Positions 16,929-26,090 of a DNA stretch of 64,000 nt are shown here, piece by piece. Source of the stretch: an uncultured Alistipes sp. Lineage in GTDB: Bacteria > Bacteroidota > Bacteroidia > Bacteroidales > Rikenellaceae. Within the stretch, counting starts at the first letter, position 1, and the number at the start of each line of letters is the position of its first letter. The translations under genes were made by a program, and so were the position numbers. The stretch covers positions 186,001-250,000 of the forward strand of contig CAJUAV010000001.1 in NCBI GenBank assembly GCA_910584485.1. Direction: 5' to 3'. The notes beneath the pieces are model-generated. The model was not told the DNA's origin. It was given only the letters and a program-made list of their open reading frames with translations, and searched no databases.

Positions 16929-18290
16929 CTATTCGGCGAAATACTTGTAGAAGAGCGGTATCGTCTCGATGCCGCGGTAGAACTGCTCCAGCCCGTAGCT
17001 CTCGTTGGGCGAGTGGATCGCATCCTCGGCCAGGCCGAAGCCGATGAGCAGCGACTTGATCCCCAGAATCTGCTCGAAACCGCTGATGATCGGAATCGAG
17101 CCGCCCGAGTAGAAGGGCAGCGGCTTTTTGCCGAAGGTCTCGCGGATGGCGCGCTCGGCCGCCCGATAGGCGGGCATGTCGGTCGGCGCCACGTAGGGCA
17201 TGCCGCCGTGCAGCGACTTCACGCGAACCTTGACGCTCTTCGGTGCAACCGCCTTGAAATGACGCTCGAAGAGCTTCGCGATTTCGCGGTAATCCTGGTC
17301 GGGCACCAGACGCATCGAGATCTTGGCCGTCGCCTTCGAGGGGATCACCGTCTTGGTGCCCTCACCGATGTAGCCGCCCCAGATGCCGTTCACGTCGAGC
17401 GACGGGCGCACGCCCGTCCGTTCGAGGGTCGTGTAACCCGCCTCGCCCGCGACGTCGCCGATCTCCAGCGCCTGTTTGTAAGCGCGCAGCGAGAAGGGAG
17501 CCTTGTTGAAATCCTTGCGCTCGGCCGGGGTCAGCTCGCGCACCTTGTCATAGAAGCCCGGGATCGTCACGCGTCCCTCGTCGTCGGTCAGCCCCGCGAC
17601 GAGCCGCGCCAGCACGTTGGCGGGATTGGCCACCGCGCCGCCGAAGAGCCCCGAGTGCAGGTCCTTGTTCGGCCCCGTCACCTCGACCTCCATGTAGGCC
17701 AGCCCGCGCAATCCGCAGGTGATCGAAGGGGTCTGCATCGAGATCATCGAGGTGTCCGACACCAGGATGATATCGGCTTTGAGCAGCTTTTTGTTGCGGG
17801 CGCAGAAGCCGTAGAGGCTCGCCGAACCGATCTCCTCCTCGCCTTCGAGCATGAATTTGACGTTGCACGGCAGCGTCCCCGTGGCGCACATCGCCTCGAA
17901 GGCCTTCGCGTGCATGTAGAGCTGCCCCTTGTCGTCGTCGGCGCCGCGGGCGCGGATGCGCCCCTCGGTCACGACGGGCTCGAAGGGATCGGTGCGCCAC
18001 TCCTCGCGCGGATCGACGGGCATCACGTCATAGTGGCCGTAGACAAGGACCGTCTTCGCCTTCGGATCGACGATCTTTTCGGCGTAAACCACGGGGTTGC
18101 CCTCCGTGGGCATGACGTCGGCACGGTCGGCGCCCGACCGGACGAGGGCCGTCGCCAGCCACTCGGCCGCGCGCCGCATATCGGGTCGGTGCGCCTCGAC
18201 GGCGCTGATCGACGGAATGCGCAACAGTTCGAACAATTCGTTCAGGAAGCGATCCTTGTTCGCTTCGACATAGGCTTTGACTGCATCCAT
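16929..18290 (-). CDS. M20 family dipeptidase/metallopeptidase
   Basis: 453 aa cytoplasmic zinc peptidase of the M20/M25/M40 group, related to carnosinase-like dipeptidases. Metal and catalytic residues are visible: YGHYDVMPVD (His and catalytic Asp), RGADDDKGQ (bridging Asp), LEGEEEIGS (general-base Glu and metal Glu), and DAIHSPNE near the C-terminus (His). A lid domain lies between about 210 and 330. Its ATG overlaps the stop of the NlpE-like gene (TAATG), implying translational coupling. Substrate preference is not visible. Confidence 0.92.
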   Translation of the reverse strand: MDAVKAYVEANKDRFLNELFELLRIPSISAVEAHRPDMRRAAEWLATALVRSGADRADVMPTEGNPVVYAEKIVDPKAKTVLVYGHYDVMPVDPREEWRTDPFEPVVTEGRIRARGADDDKGQLYMHAKAFEAMCATGTLPCNVKFMLEGEEEIGSASLYGFCARNKKLLKADIILVSDTSMISMQTPSITCGLRGLAYMEVEVTGPNKDLHSGLFGGAVANPANVLARLVAGLTDDEGRVTIPGFYDKVRELTPAERKDFNKAPFSLRAYKQALEIGDVAGEAGYTTLERTGVRPSLDVNGIWGGYIGEGTKTVIPSKATAKISMRLVPDQDYREIAKLFERHFKAVAPKSVKVRVKSLHGGMPYVAPTDMPAYRAAERAIRETFGKKPLPFYSGGSIPIISGFEQILGIKSLLIGFGLAEDAIHSPNESYGLEQFYRGIETIPLFYKYFAE

Positions 18291-18715
18291 TATCGGTCTG
18301 TTTTTCGGGTTAGTACGTAGTTATCCGCCAGGGCGCCTTCGATCGGACGGCCTTCGCGGTCGAGCATCCGCAGCCGCCCCGCTTCGATGCGGTACGAGGC
18401 ACCCGCTTCGCCCTCGTCGGGGTAGAGCGTCAGCCGCTCGTCCTCGATCGTGTAGCGGCCGTATTCGCGGAGCGAGAAATCGCGCTCGAGGTACTCCGAA
18501 CGGCTCTCGTAGGCGCCGTCTTCGGCCAGCGTCAGGCTGACGGCGATCCCCGGGCAGTCGGCCGCGGGAATCGTCCCGACGTAGGTGCCCGCTACCTCCT
18601 GCGGCTGCACCGCCACGGAGGCGGCCCGTTCGATTTTTTCGGCTCGGCGGCCGTTCGCTCCGCCGCAGGCGACCGCCGTCAGGGCAGCCAGCCCGATGAA
18701 CATCTTTTTATACAT
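18290..18715 (-). CDS. NlpE-like lipoprotein (copper resistance NlpE N-terminal fold)
   Basis: 141 aa. MYKKMFIGLAALTAVACG gives a lipoprotein signal with lipid-anchored Cys17. VAGTYVGTIPAADCPGIAV (about 41-59) is the NlpE N-terminal motif, followed by a small barrel pattern ending in YVLTRK. In enterobacteria NlpE senses surface contact and envelope stress through Cpx; no Cpx-type pair is evident here, so that role should not be assumed. The gene is sandwiched between glmM (4 bases upstream) and the M20 peptidase (1-base overlap), so it is part of that operon. Confidence 0.78.
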   Translation of the reverse strand: MYKKMFIGLAALTAVACGGANGRRAEKIERAASVAVQPQEVAGTYVGTIPAADCPGIAVSLTLAEDGAYESRSEYLERDFSLREYGRYTIEDERLTLYPDEGEAGASYRIEAGRLRMLDREGRPIEGALADNYVLTRKTDR

Positions 18716-18719
18716 GGCT

Positions 18720-20108
18720 TCAGAGTTGACAGATTTCGCGGATCTCGGCGATGAACCGCTGCGCCAGCGCCTCGGCCTCGGCCATCGTCCGAGCTTCGGT
18801 GTAGACGCGTACGATCGGTTCGGTGTTCGACTTGCGCAGGTGGACCCACGAGGTCGGAAAATCGATCTTCACGCCGTCGATATCCGTCACGCGTTCAGCG
18901 GCGTAACGGTGCTTCATTTCGAGCAGCACTTTATCCACGTCGATCGCGGGCGTCAGCTCGATTTTGTTCTTCGAGGCGTAGTAGGCGGGGTAGCTCTTCC
19001 GCAGCTCGGTCATCGTCGTTCCCTTTTCGGCCAGGTAGGTCAAAAAGAGTGCCGTGCCGACCAGTGCGTCGCGGCCGTAGTGGAGCTCGGGATAGATCAC
19101 GCCCCCGTTGCCTTCGCCGCCGATGACAGCCCCCGTCTCCTTCATCGTCCGCACGACGTTCACTTCGCCCACGGCCGAGGCCTCGTAGCGTCCGCCGCGA
19201 CGCTCGGTGACGTCGCGCAGCGCACGCGACGAGGAGAGGTTCGAGACCGTGTTGCCCGCTCGGCGCGAGAGGATGTAATCGGCTACGGCGACGAGCGTAT
19301 ACTCCTCGACGAACATCGAGCCGTCCTCGCTGACGAAGGCCAGGCGGTCGACGTCGGGATCGACGACGATGCCCAGATCGGCCTTTTCGCGCACGACGGC
19401 CTCCGAAATCGCCGTCAGGTTCTCGGGCAGCGGCTCGGGGTTATGGGCGAACTCGCCCGTGGGCTCGCAGTTGAGCTCGATCACCTCGCAGCCCAGCTCG
19501 CGCAGCAGCTTCGGCATCACCACGCCGCCCACCGAGTTCACGGCATCGATCACGACGCGGAAACGGCGCCTGCGCACCGCCTCGACGTCGACCGCGGGCA
19601 GCGCCAGCACGCGGCGGATGTGCTCGTCGTTGAAATCGAAGCGTTTCAGCACGCGGCCGATCGCATCGACAGCGGGGTAGTCGTACCCGCACTCCTCGGC
19701 CAGCGCCAGCACCTGCCGCCCTTCGGCGTCGGAGAGGAACTCTCCGTTCGCATCGAGCAGCTTCAGGGCGTTCCATTGGCGCGGATTGTGCGAGGCGGTG
19801 ATGATGATGCCACCGTCGGCCTCTTCGGCGATCACGGCCATCTCGGTGCCGGGCGTCGTGCAGAGCCCCGCATCGATGACGTCGGCGCCCGCGGCCAGCA
19901 GCGTTCCCTCGACCAGCGGGGCGACCATCGGGCCCGAGAGGCGGGCATCGCGGCCGACGACGATTTTGATGCGTCGGCCCGCGTTGCGCGAAGCGATCAG
20001 ACGGGCGTAGGCCGTCGTGAAGCGGACGACGTCGATCGGCGTCAGGTTGTCGCCCTGCGCGCCGCCGATCGTGCCGCGAATACCGGATATGGATTTAATC
20101 AGCGTCAT
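18720..20108 (-). CDS. glmM: Phosphoglucosamine mutase (alpha-phosphohexomutase family)
   Basis: 462 aa. IITASHNP (about 100-107) is the active-site phosphoserine loop, DPDVDRLAF (about 249-257) the metal-binding loop, GEGNGGVIYPE the sugar-binding loop, and RKSNTEPIVRVY near the C-terminus the phosphate-binding loop. These fit GlmM-type enzymes converting glucosamine-6-phosphate to glucosamine-1-phosphate; a phosphomannomutase activity cannot be excluded. Proximity to glmS supports GlmM. It leads an operon with the NlpE-like lipoprotein and M20 peptidase, and is divergent from the nucleoside phosphorylase gene. Confidence 0.88.
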   Translation of the reverse strand: MTLIKSISGIRGTIGGAQGDNLTPIDVVRFTTAYARLIASRNAGRRIKIVVGRDARLSGPMVAPLVEGTLLAAGADVIDAGLCTTPGTEMAVIAEEADGGIIITASHNPRQWNALKLLDANGEFLSDAEGRQVLALAEECGYDYPAVDAIGRVLKRFDFNDEHIRRVLALPAVDVEAVRRRRFRVVIDAVNSVGGVVMPKLLRELGCEVIELNCEPTGEFAHNPEPLPENLTAISEAVVREKADLGIVVDPDVDRLAFVSEDGSMFVEEYTLVAVADYILSRRAGNTVSNLSSSRALRDVTERRGGRYEASAVGEVNVVRTMKETGAVIGGEGNGGVIYPELHYGRDALVGTALFLTYLAEKGTTMTELRKSYPAYYASKNKIELTPAIDVDKVLLEMKHRYAAERVTDIDGVKIDFPTSWVHLRKSNTEPIVRVYTEARTMAEAEALAQRFIAEIREICQL

Positions 20109-20206
20109 AACGATACTTATATTAAATGTTTTTCGATCTTTGTTTTGTTATTCGAGGTAAAAATATTACTTTTATGCCAAATATGAAAATAAACAGCGAG
20201 AAAAAT

Positions 20207-21082
20207 ATGCGTACGATCCCCTCTTCGGAGTTGATTATCAACGACGACAACTCGATTTTCCACCTCCACCTCCGCCCCGAGCAGCTGGCAGACACCGTCA
20301 TCCTGGTCGGCGATCCGGGCCGCGTGGCGCTCGTGGCCGAATATTTCGACTCGATCGAATGCCGCGTCTCGAACCGCGAGTTCAACACCGTCACGGGCAC
20401 CTGCAAAGGGCGCCGCATGACGGTCCTCTCGACGGGCATCGGCATCGGAAACATCGACATCTGCGTCACGGAGCTCGACGCGCTGGTCAACATCGATTTC
20501 GCGACGCGGCAGGAGAAGGCCGAAAAACGCCGCCTGACGCTCGTGCGCCTCGGCACCTCGGGGGCCCTCCAGCCCGACATCAAGGTCGGCGAGGCGGTTT
20601 TCGCCCGCACGTCGGTCGGCTTCGACGGCCTGCTGAACTACTACGCGGGGCGCAACGAGGTGTGCGACCTGCCGATCGAGCAGGCTTTCATGGCCCACAC
20701 GAACTGGAACGAGCTGCTGCCGAAGCCCTATTTCGTCGATGCCGATCCGACGCTCGCCGCGCTCTTCCGCGACACCACGCGCGAGGGGATCACGATCGCC
20801 GCCCCGGGCTTCTACGCCCCGCAGGGACGCTGGGTGCGCCTGCGGCCGCAGGATCCCGAGCTGAACGCCAAGATCGAATCGTTCGAGTACGAAGGACGCC
20901 GCATCACCAATTTCGAGATGGAGAGCTCGGCGCTGGCGGGCCTCGCGGCCCTCATGGGGCACCGCGCCGCGACGATCTGCACGATCATCGCCCAGCGCGT
21001 CGCCCTCGACGCCTGCACGGACTACAAACCCTTCGTGCGCCGCATGATCGAAATGTCCCTCGACAAACTCGCCACGCTCTGA
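20207..21082 (+). CDS. Nucleoside (uridine-type) phosphorylase
   Basis: 291 aa from MRTIPSSELIINDD. VILVGDPGRVALVAEYF (phosphate binding), MTVLSTGIGIGNIDI, LVRLGTSGAL and TNFEMESSALAGLAALMGH (ribose and base contacts, with the key Glu-Met-Glu) are the NP-I family motifs, closest to uridine phosphorylases of Bacteroidota. It cleaves a nucleoside with phosphate in salvage. Earlier in-frame ATGs at 20175 and 20183 exist, but the family usually begins just before PSSELI. A weak -7-like TACTTTTA lies at 20167-20174. dnaN follows 42 bases later. Confidence 0.9.
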   Translation: MRTIPSSELIINDDNSIFHLHLRPEQLADTVILVGDPGRVALVAEYFDSIECRVSNREFNTVTGTCKGRRMTVLSTGIGIGNIDICVTELDALVNIDFATRQEKAEKRRLTLVRLGTSGALQPDIKVGEAVFARTSVGFDGLLNYYAGRNEVCDLPIEQAFMAHTNWNELLPKPYFVDADPTLAALFRDTTREGITIAAPGFYAPQGRWVRLRPQDPELNAKIESFEYEGRRITNFEMESSALAGLAALMGHRAATICTIIAQRVALDACTDYKPFVRRMIEMSLDKLATL

Positions 21083-21124
21083 ACCTAAAACTGTACAATC
21101 ACGCAATAAATCAAGTCTGACAAG

Positions 21125-22249
21125 ATGAAATTCACCGTATCAAGCTCGGCGCTGCTCTCGCTTCTGGCAACGACCGGCAAGGTTATCAGCAACAAGAACA
21201 CGCTCCCGATCCTCGATTATTTCCTCATGGAGTTGAACGGCAACACGCTGAAGGTGACCGCTTCGGACCTCGAAACGACCCTCGTGGGCTCGATTTCGGT
21301 CGAGAGCGTCGAGAGCGAAGGGACGATCGCCGCGCCCGTCAAGCAGATGCTCGATTCGCTGAAGGAGTTCCCCGAGCTGCCGCTGACGATCGAGGTCAAC
21401 GACAAGAACTGGGAGATCCGCATCAGCTGGAAGAGCGGCTCGCTCTCGATCCCGGGGGCCAGTGCCGTCAGCTATCCCGCCGTGCCGCAGCTCAATGCCG
21501 AGAAGAAGGAGCTGACGCTCGACGTCGACCTGCTCGTGAACGGCATCAACAAGACGATCTTCGCCACGGCCGACGACGAGCTGCGCCCCGTCATGAACGG
21601 CGTCTACCTGAACCTGCAACCCGACGCGATCACCTTCGTCGGCACGGACGCCCACAAGCTGGTCAAGTACGAGGCCGAGTGCGCGAACGAGGCCGCCGCG
21701 TCGTTCATCCTGCCCAAGAAGCCCGCCAACCTGCTCAAGACGGTGCTGCTGAAGGAGGAGGAGGCGATCCGCGTCTCGTTCGACTCGAAGAACGCCCGCT
21801 TCGACCTGAAGAGCCACACGCTCGTCTGCCGTCTGATCGAAGGCAACTACCCGAACTACAACGCCGTGATCCCCGCCGCCAACCCCAACCGACTGCTCGT
21901 GGACCGCATCGAGCTGCTGAACGGCATCCGCCGCGTGGCCGTCTGCTCGAACCCGACGACGAACCTCATCCGCATGGATATCGACGAAAGCCGCATCACG
22001 CTGACGGCCCAGGACATCGATTTCTCCATGTCGGCCAACGAGACCATTTCGTGCAGCTACGAGGGCCAGCCCATCTCGATCGGCTTCAAGTCGACCTTCC
22101 TGGTGGAGATCCTCTCGAACATCGCCACGCCGACCGTTTCGGTCGAGCTGGCCGATTCGACCCGCGCAGGCGTCTTCAAGCCCGTCTACGACGACAAGCA
22201 GACGAGCCAAACGCTCATGCTGCTCATGCCGATGATGATCAACGCCTGA
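21125..22249 (+). CDS. dnaN: DNA polymerase III subunit beta (sliding clamp)
   Basis: 374 aa ring-forming processivity clamp. MKFTVSSSALLSLLATTGKVISNKNTLPIL is the typical start (the SKNTLPIL-type motif), with three clamp domains in series; RLIEGNYPNYNAVIP (about 239-253) is conserved, and the C-terminus ends LMLLMPMMINA, corresponding to the usual LPMRL-like tail. dnaA is not adjacent, so this is not an obvious origin region. It is followed 8 bases later by the exonuclease gene, suggesting cotranscription. Confidence 0.97.
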   Translation: MKFTVSSSALLSLLATTGKVISNKNTLPILDYFLMELNGNTLKVTASDLETTLVGSISVESVESEGTIAAPVKQMLDSLKEFPELPLTIEVNDKNWEIRISWKSGSLSIPGASAVSYPAVPQLNAEKKELTLDVDLLVNGINKTIFATADDELRPVMNGVYLNLQPDAITFVGTDAHKLVKYEAECANEAAASFILPKKPANLLKTVLLKEEEAIRVSFDSKNARFDLKSHTLVCRLIEGNYPNYNAVIPAANPNRLLVDRIELLNGIRRVAVCSNPTTNLIRMDIDESRITLTAQDIDFSMSANETISCSYEGQPISIGFKSTFLVEILSNIATPTVSVELADSTRAGVFKPVYDDKQTSQTLMLLMPMMINA

Positions 22250-22257
22250 TCGCCGCG

Positions 22258-23025
22258 ATGAAACTCCGACTCAAACGACCGATCATCTTCTTCGACCTCG
22301 AGACGACGGGCGTCGACACGGCGCGCGACCGCATCGTCGAGGTTTCGATGATCAAGATCATGCCCGACGGCGAGGAGATCACCCGCACGCGGCGGCTCAA
22401 TCCCGGCATGCCCATTCCGCCCGAGGCGACGGCCGTGCACGGCATCACGGACGACGACGTCCGCGACTGTCCGACCTTCCCGCAGGTGGCCAAATCGCTC
22501 GCCCAGTTCATCCAGGGGTGCGATTTCGGCGGCTTCAACTCGAACCGCTTCGACCTGCCCGTGCTCGTCGAGGAGTTCATGCGGGCGGGGGTCGACGTCG
22601 ATTTCAAGCGGCGCCGCTTCGTCGACGTGCAGACCATCTTCCACAAGAAGGAGCAGCGCACGCTCGTGGCGGCCTACCGGTTCTACTGCGACAAGGAGCT
22701 CGAAGACGCCCACTCGGCCGAAGCCGACACACGCGCCACCTACGAGGTGCTGCAGGCGCAGATCGAGCGGTACGACGACCTGGAGAACGACATCGACTTT
22801 CTGGCCGAGTATTCGTCGCAGGGCAACGCGGCCGATTTCGCGGGCCGCATCCTCTACGACGAGCAGGGGTGCGAGGTCTTCAATTTCGGCAAGCACCGCG
22901 GCTGCTCGGTCGAGGAGGTCTTCCGCCGCGAACCGAGCTACTACGACTGGATGATGAACGGCGATTTCCCGCTCTACACGAAGAAGCTCATCACCGAAAT
23001 ACGCATGCGCGCGAAAAACAGGTAG
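22258..23025 (+). CDS. 3'-5' exonuclease of the DnaQ/DEDD family
   Basis: 255 aa. IIFFDLETTGVDTARDRIVE (about 9-28) holds ExoI with the Asp-x-Glu pair. GGFNSNRFDLPVL supplies the ExoII Asp (about 96), and HSAEADTRATYEVL the ExoIII His and Asp, so it is DEDDh type. The C-terminal 70 residues (FNFGKHRGCSVEEVFRREPSYYDWMM) form a second conserved patch found in Bacteroidota exonucleases of this kind. It could act as proofreading-like or general exonuclease. It lies 8 bases after dnaN and 10 bases before the LysM gene. Confidence 0.9.
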   Translation: MKLRLKRPIIFFDLETTGVDTARDRIVEVSMIKIMPDGEEITRTRRLNPGMPIPPEATAVHGITDDDVRDCPTFPQVAKSLAQFIQGCDFGGFNSNRFDLPVLVEEFMRAGVDVDFKRRRFVDVQTIFHKKEQRTLVAAYRFYCDKELEDAHSAEADTRATYEVLQAQIERYDDLENDIDFLAEYSSQGNAADFAGRILYDEQGCEVFNFGKHRGCSVEEVFRREPSYYDWMMNGDFPLYTKKLITEIRMRAKNR

Positions 23026-23035
23026 CACACACGCC

Positions 23036-24856
23036 ATGAAACGAATCCTATTGACCGTCGGCCTGCTCTCGCTGATCTGGGCGGCCTCGGCGATCGAGCG
23101 CTCGAAGACGATCGTCTACATCAACGGCGCGAAATATTACGTCCACGCCGTGCAGGCGGGCGAGACGCTCTACGCCATCGCGAAGAGCTACGGCGTCGAC
23201 GAAAAACGGCTCGTCGAGCGCAACCCCGCGGCCGCCGAGGGGTTGAAGGCGGGCGCCGTCCTCAAGATCCCCGTCGTCGCGGACGACGAGGCGCCGCGGC
23301 AGGAGCGTTCGGCCAAGGCCGAGCGCAAGCTCGCCCGCACCTTCGCCACCCACACCGTCGTCGCGGGCGAGACGCTCTATGCCGTCGCGCGCCGCTACGA
23401 AATCTCCGTGCAGACGATCATCGAGGAGAACCCCGACATCGATCCGACGCACCTTTCGGTAGGGGAGCGCATCCTCATCCGCCGCAAGCAGATCGGCAAA
23501 AGCAGCGAGGAGGAGCGGGCGACGGAGTGGTCGGATTACCGCGAGACGCTCAACAGCGTGGCCGACAACGACGAACACTACTACATCGTGCAGAAGGGCG
23601 ACACCTTCTACGCGCTTTCGCGCCGCTTCGGCATCACCGAACAGCAGTTGAGCGAGCTGAACAACGGCCTGACCCCCGCCGCCCTGAAGGCGGGCGCCAT
23701 GCTCCGCCTGCCCGAAAAGCCCGCGGCCGACGAGCCTGCGAACGTCCCCGAGGAGCGCATCGAGGCGGTGCAGGGACCCGTCGAGATCGATTTCCGCGCC
23801 CACTGCAACTGCGAGCCGCTGCGCATTTCGCTGCTGCTGCCCCTGACGACCGACGGACGCCCGCACGAACACTACCTGGAGTTCTACCAGGGCTTCCTGA
23901 TCGGACTCGACAGCGTGCGCCGCGAGGGCCACGCCGTCGATCTGACCCTCTTCGACACGCAGCGCAACCGCGAACGCCTCGCGGCGATCGTCGCCGACGA
24001 ACGGTTCCGCCGCTCGCAGCTCATCGTGGGCCCCGTCTACGAGGAGGAGCTGGGCGAGGTGCTCCGTTTCGCCGAGCAGGCGCAGGTGCCCGTCGTCTCG
24101 CCGCTGGCGCAGCTCTCCGAGACGCGCAGCGACGCCCTCTTCCAGATGGCGCCCGACCCGAAGCACAAGTACGACAAGGCGGCCGACCTGCTGGACGCCG
24201 ACAAGCGCATCACGCTCATCTACACGGATCGAACGGACAAGGAGTTCGAGCAGGAGGTGCTGGAGCTGCTGGGCGACCGTCCCTACGCGAAGCACACCTA
24301 CCGCTACGAACACCCCTCGGCCCGCGCGAAGAGCAACACGGGCGACCTGACGCCGCTGCTCGAAAACAAGGACGACAACCTGTTCGTCGTCCTGGCCGCC
24401 GACGAAACGGACGTCGACCGCATTCTGGCGGGGCTCTCGTCGGCCGATACGAACCTGCGGAGCCGCTCGCAGGGCGAACCGCGCTACACGGTGCTGGGCA
24501 ACGCCCGCTGGAACCGCTTCCGCAACATCGACCGCTCGATCTTCTTCAAGAACCGCGTGGTCTTCTTCTCGACCTACCACGCCAAGCGCGACGCGCAGGT
24601 GACGGTCGATTTCGACCGCGCCTACCTCACGGCCTTCGGCACGCTGCCTTCGCTCTACGCCTACCGCGGCTACGATGCGGCGGCGATCTTCGGCCGCGCG
24701 ATGTACAACGACATCGAATACGATCTGGAGGACCGCCGCTACACGCCGTTGCAGACCCTCTACCGCTTCAAGCAGGAGGCGAAGGGAGGCACGCACGCCA
24801 ACACGAGCTGGATGCGCGTCAACTATCGCAACGATTTCACGATTACCACCGAATAA
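23036..24856 (+). CDS. LysM repeat protein with periplasmic ligand-binding domain
   Basis: 606 aa, exported (signal MKRILLTVGLLSLIWAASAI). Three LysM modules bind peptidoglycan: about 35-79 (YYVHAVQAGETLYAIAKSYG), 104-149 (HTVVAGETLYAVARRYEI) and 182-226 (YYIVQKGDTFYALSRRFGI). Residues about 255-606 resemble a type I periplasmic (Leu/Ile/Val-type) ligand-binding fold: LRISLLLPLT, EFYQGFLIGLDSV, VVSPLAQLSE. This architecture is common in Bacteroidota and its ligand is unknown; a cell-wall sensing or hydrolase-regulating role is a guess. It is 10 bases after the exonuclease and 13 before rex. Confidence 0.85.
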   Translation: MKRILLTVGLLSLIWAASAIERSKTIVYINGAKYYVHAVQAGETLYAIAKSYGVDEKRLVERNPAAAEGLKAGAVLKIPVVADDEAPRQERSAKAERKLARTFATHTVVAGETLYAVARRYEISVQTIIEENPDIDPTHLSVGERILIRRKQIGKSSEEERATEWSDYRETLNSVADNDEHYYIVQKGDTFYALSRRFGITEQQLSELNNGLTPAALKAGAMLRLPEKPAADEPANVPEERIEAVQGPVEIDFRAHCNCEPLRISLLLPLTTDGRPHEHYLEFYQGFLIGLDSVRREGHAVDLTLFDTQRNRERLAAIVADERFRRSQLIVGPVYEEELGEVLRFAEQAQVPVVSPLAQLSETRSDALFQMAPDPKHKYDKAADLLDADKRITLIYTDRTDKEFEQEVLELLGDRPYAKHTYRYEHPSARAKSNTGDLTPLLENKDDNLFVVLAADETDVDRILAGLSSADTNLRSRSQGEPRYTVLGNARWNRFRNIDRSIFFKNRVVFFSTYHAKRDAQVTVDFDRAYLTAFGTLPSLYAYRGYDAAAIFGRAMYNDIEYDLEDRRYTPLQTLYRFKQEAKGGTHANTSWMRVNYRNDFTITTE

Positions 24857-24869
24857 ACCCCTTCCGCCC

Positions 24870-25517
24870 ATGGCAGCCATCACGAACGGCATTCCCGAAA
24901 AGACGATCGAACGTTTGAGCGAGTACCGCCGCACGCTCCTCGCCAGCCACAAGCAGGGCATCACGCACATCTTCTCGCACGTGCTGGCGGGCATCCACGG
25001 CATCACGGCCGTGCAGGTGCGGCGCGATCTGATGCTCATCGGTTTTTCGAGCGACACGAAAAAGGGGTACGACGTGCAGGTGCTCATCGAGTACATCAGC
25101 CGCATCCTCGACAGCGAGACGCCGATGAACATCGCCGTCCTCGGCATGGGCCACCTCGGGCAGGCGATCACGAAATATTTCAACGGCAAGGGGCTGAAAC
25201 TGAAGATCACGGCCGCCTTCGACATCGATCCCGAGAAGGTGGGGCGCACGATCGACGGCATTCCCTGCTACCACATGGACACCTTCGAGACGAAGGCCGA
25301 GGAGCTCGACCTTTCGATGGTGGTCGTCTCGTCGCCGACGAAGGTGGCACCGAGCCTCGTGCTGCCGATCATCAACGCGGGCATCCGCGGCGTGCTGAAT
25401 TTCACCTCCACCCCCCTGAATTTCCCGCAGGGCATCGTCGTCGAGAACTACGACATCACGACGCTGCTCGAAAAGGTCGCCTATTTCGTCAAGGAGGGGG
25501 ACAACAACAACGGCTGA
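24870..25517 (+). CDS. rex: Redox-sensing transcriptional repressor Rex
   Basis: 215 aa. Residues about 8-85 form the winged-helix DNA-binding domain (IPEKTIERLSEYRRTL), followed by a Rossmann domain with NIAVLGMGHLGQAI (about 91-104) binding NAD(H). Rex releases DNA when NADH/NAD rises and usually controls fermentation and respiration genes. Length is normal. The ATG at 24870 was chosen because it gives the family start; the longer ORF upstream overlaps the LysM gene in another frame. Its stop is 6 bases before the FAD synthetase-like gene. No Rex operator was recognised in this window. Confidence 0.93.
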   Translation: MAAITNGIPEKTIERLSEYRRTLLASHKQGITHIFSHVLAGIHGITAVQVRRDLMLIGFSSDTKKGYDVQVLIEYISRILDSETPMNIAVLGMGHLGQAITKYFNGKGLKLKITAAFDIDPEKVGRTIDGIPCYHMDTFETKAEELDLSMVVVSSPTKVAPSLVLPIINAGIRGVLNFTSTPLNFPQGIVVENYDITTLLEKVAYFVKEGDNNNG

Positions 25518-25523
25518 TCCGCG

Positions 25524-26090
25524 ATGCAGCTCCACCGCAACCCCCTTTCGCTGCCCGACGGGCGGCCCGCCGTCGTGACGGTAGGGTCGTTCGACGGCGT
25601 GCACCGCGGTCATCGGGCGCTCCTCGACCGCCTCGTGCGAGAGGCGCGCCGCCTCGGCGGCACCTCGGTCGCGGTCACCTTCGAACCCCATCCGCGCATC
25701 GCCCTCGGCCGCGCCGACGGGCTGCTGCTGCTGACCGACACGGCCGAAAAGGCGGAGCTGCTGGCCGCCTGCGGCGTGGATCACCTGGTCGTCCTGCCGT
25801 TCGACCGCACGCTGGCCTCCCTGCCGGGGGCGGTGTTCGTCGACGAATACCTCTGCCGCCGTCTGCGTGCCGCGGTGCTCGTCGCGGGCTACGACCACCG
25901 CTTCGGACACGATCGGATCGCCGCCGAAACGCTCGCCTCGGAGCGGCTGCGCATCGTGGGCGTCGGCCCGTGCGAGGTCGGCGGCCGCGCCGTCAGCTCG
26001 ACCGCCATCCGCCGCGCGATCGAGGCGGGCCGCCTCCAGGAGGCCGAAGAGCTGCTGGGCCATCCGATCGCCCTGACCCGCCGCCCGTAA
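25524..26090 (+). CDS. FAD synthetase (FMN adenylyltransferase) domain protein lacking the riboflavin kinase half
   Basis: 188 aa. VTVGSFDGVHRGHRALL (about 19-35) is the nucleotidyltransferase HxGH-type site, FEPHPR (about 53-58) and the C-terminal VSSTAIRRAIEAGRLQEAEELLGHPI are FAD synthetase motifs. Bifunctional RibF is about 300 aa and continues with a riboflavin kinase domain (GFPTAN motif); here translation stops just after the linker and no kinase motif is seen in any frame downstream. It is therefore a stand-alone FMN adenylyltransferase-like protein or a truncated RibF. A separate full RibF may exist elsewhere. Confidence 0.82.
   Translation: MQLHRNPLSLPDGRPAVVTVGSFDGVHRGHRALLDRLVREARRLGGTSVAVTFEPHPRIALGRADGLLLLTDTAEKAELLAACGVDHLVVLPFDRTLASLPGAVFVDEYLCRRLRAAVLVAGYDHRFGHDRIAAETLASERLRIVGVGPCEVGGRAVSSTAIRRAIEAGRLQEAEELLGHPIALTRRP

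Noticed and set aside
21125..22249. Chromosome origin suggested by dnaN
   Set aside because: No dnaA, gyrB or DnaA-box cluster lies nearby.
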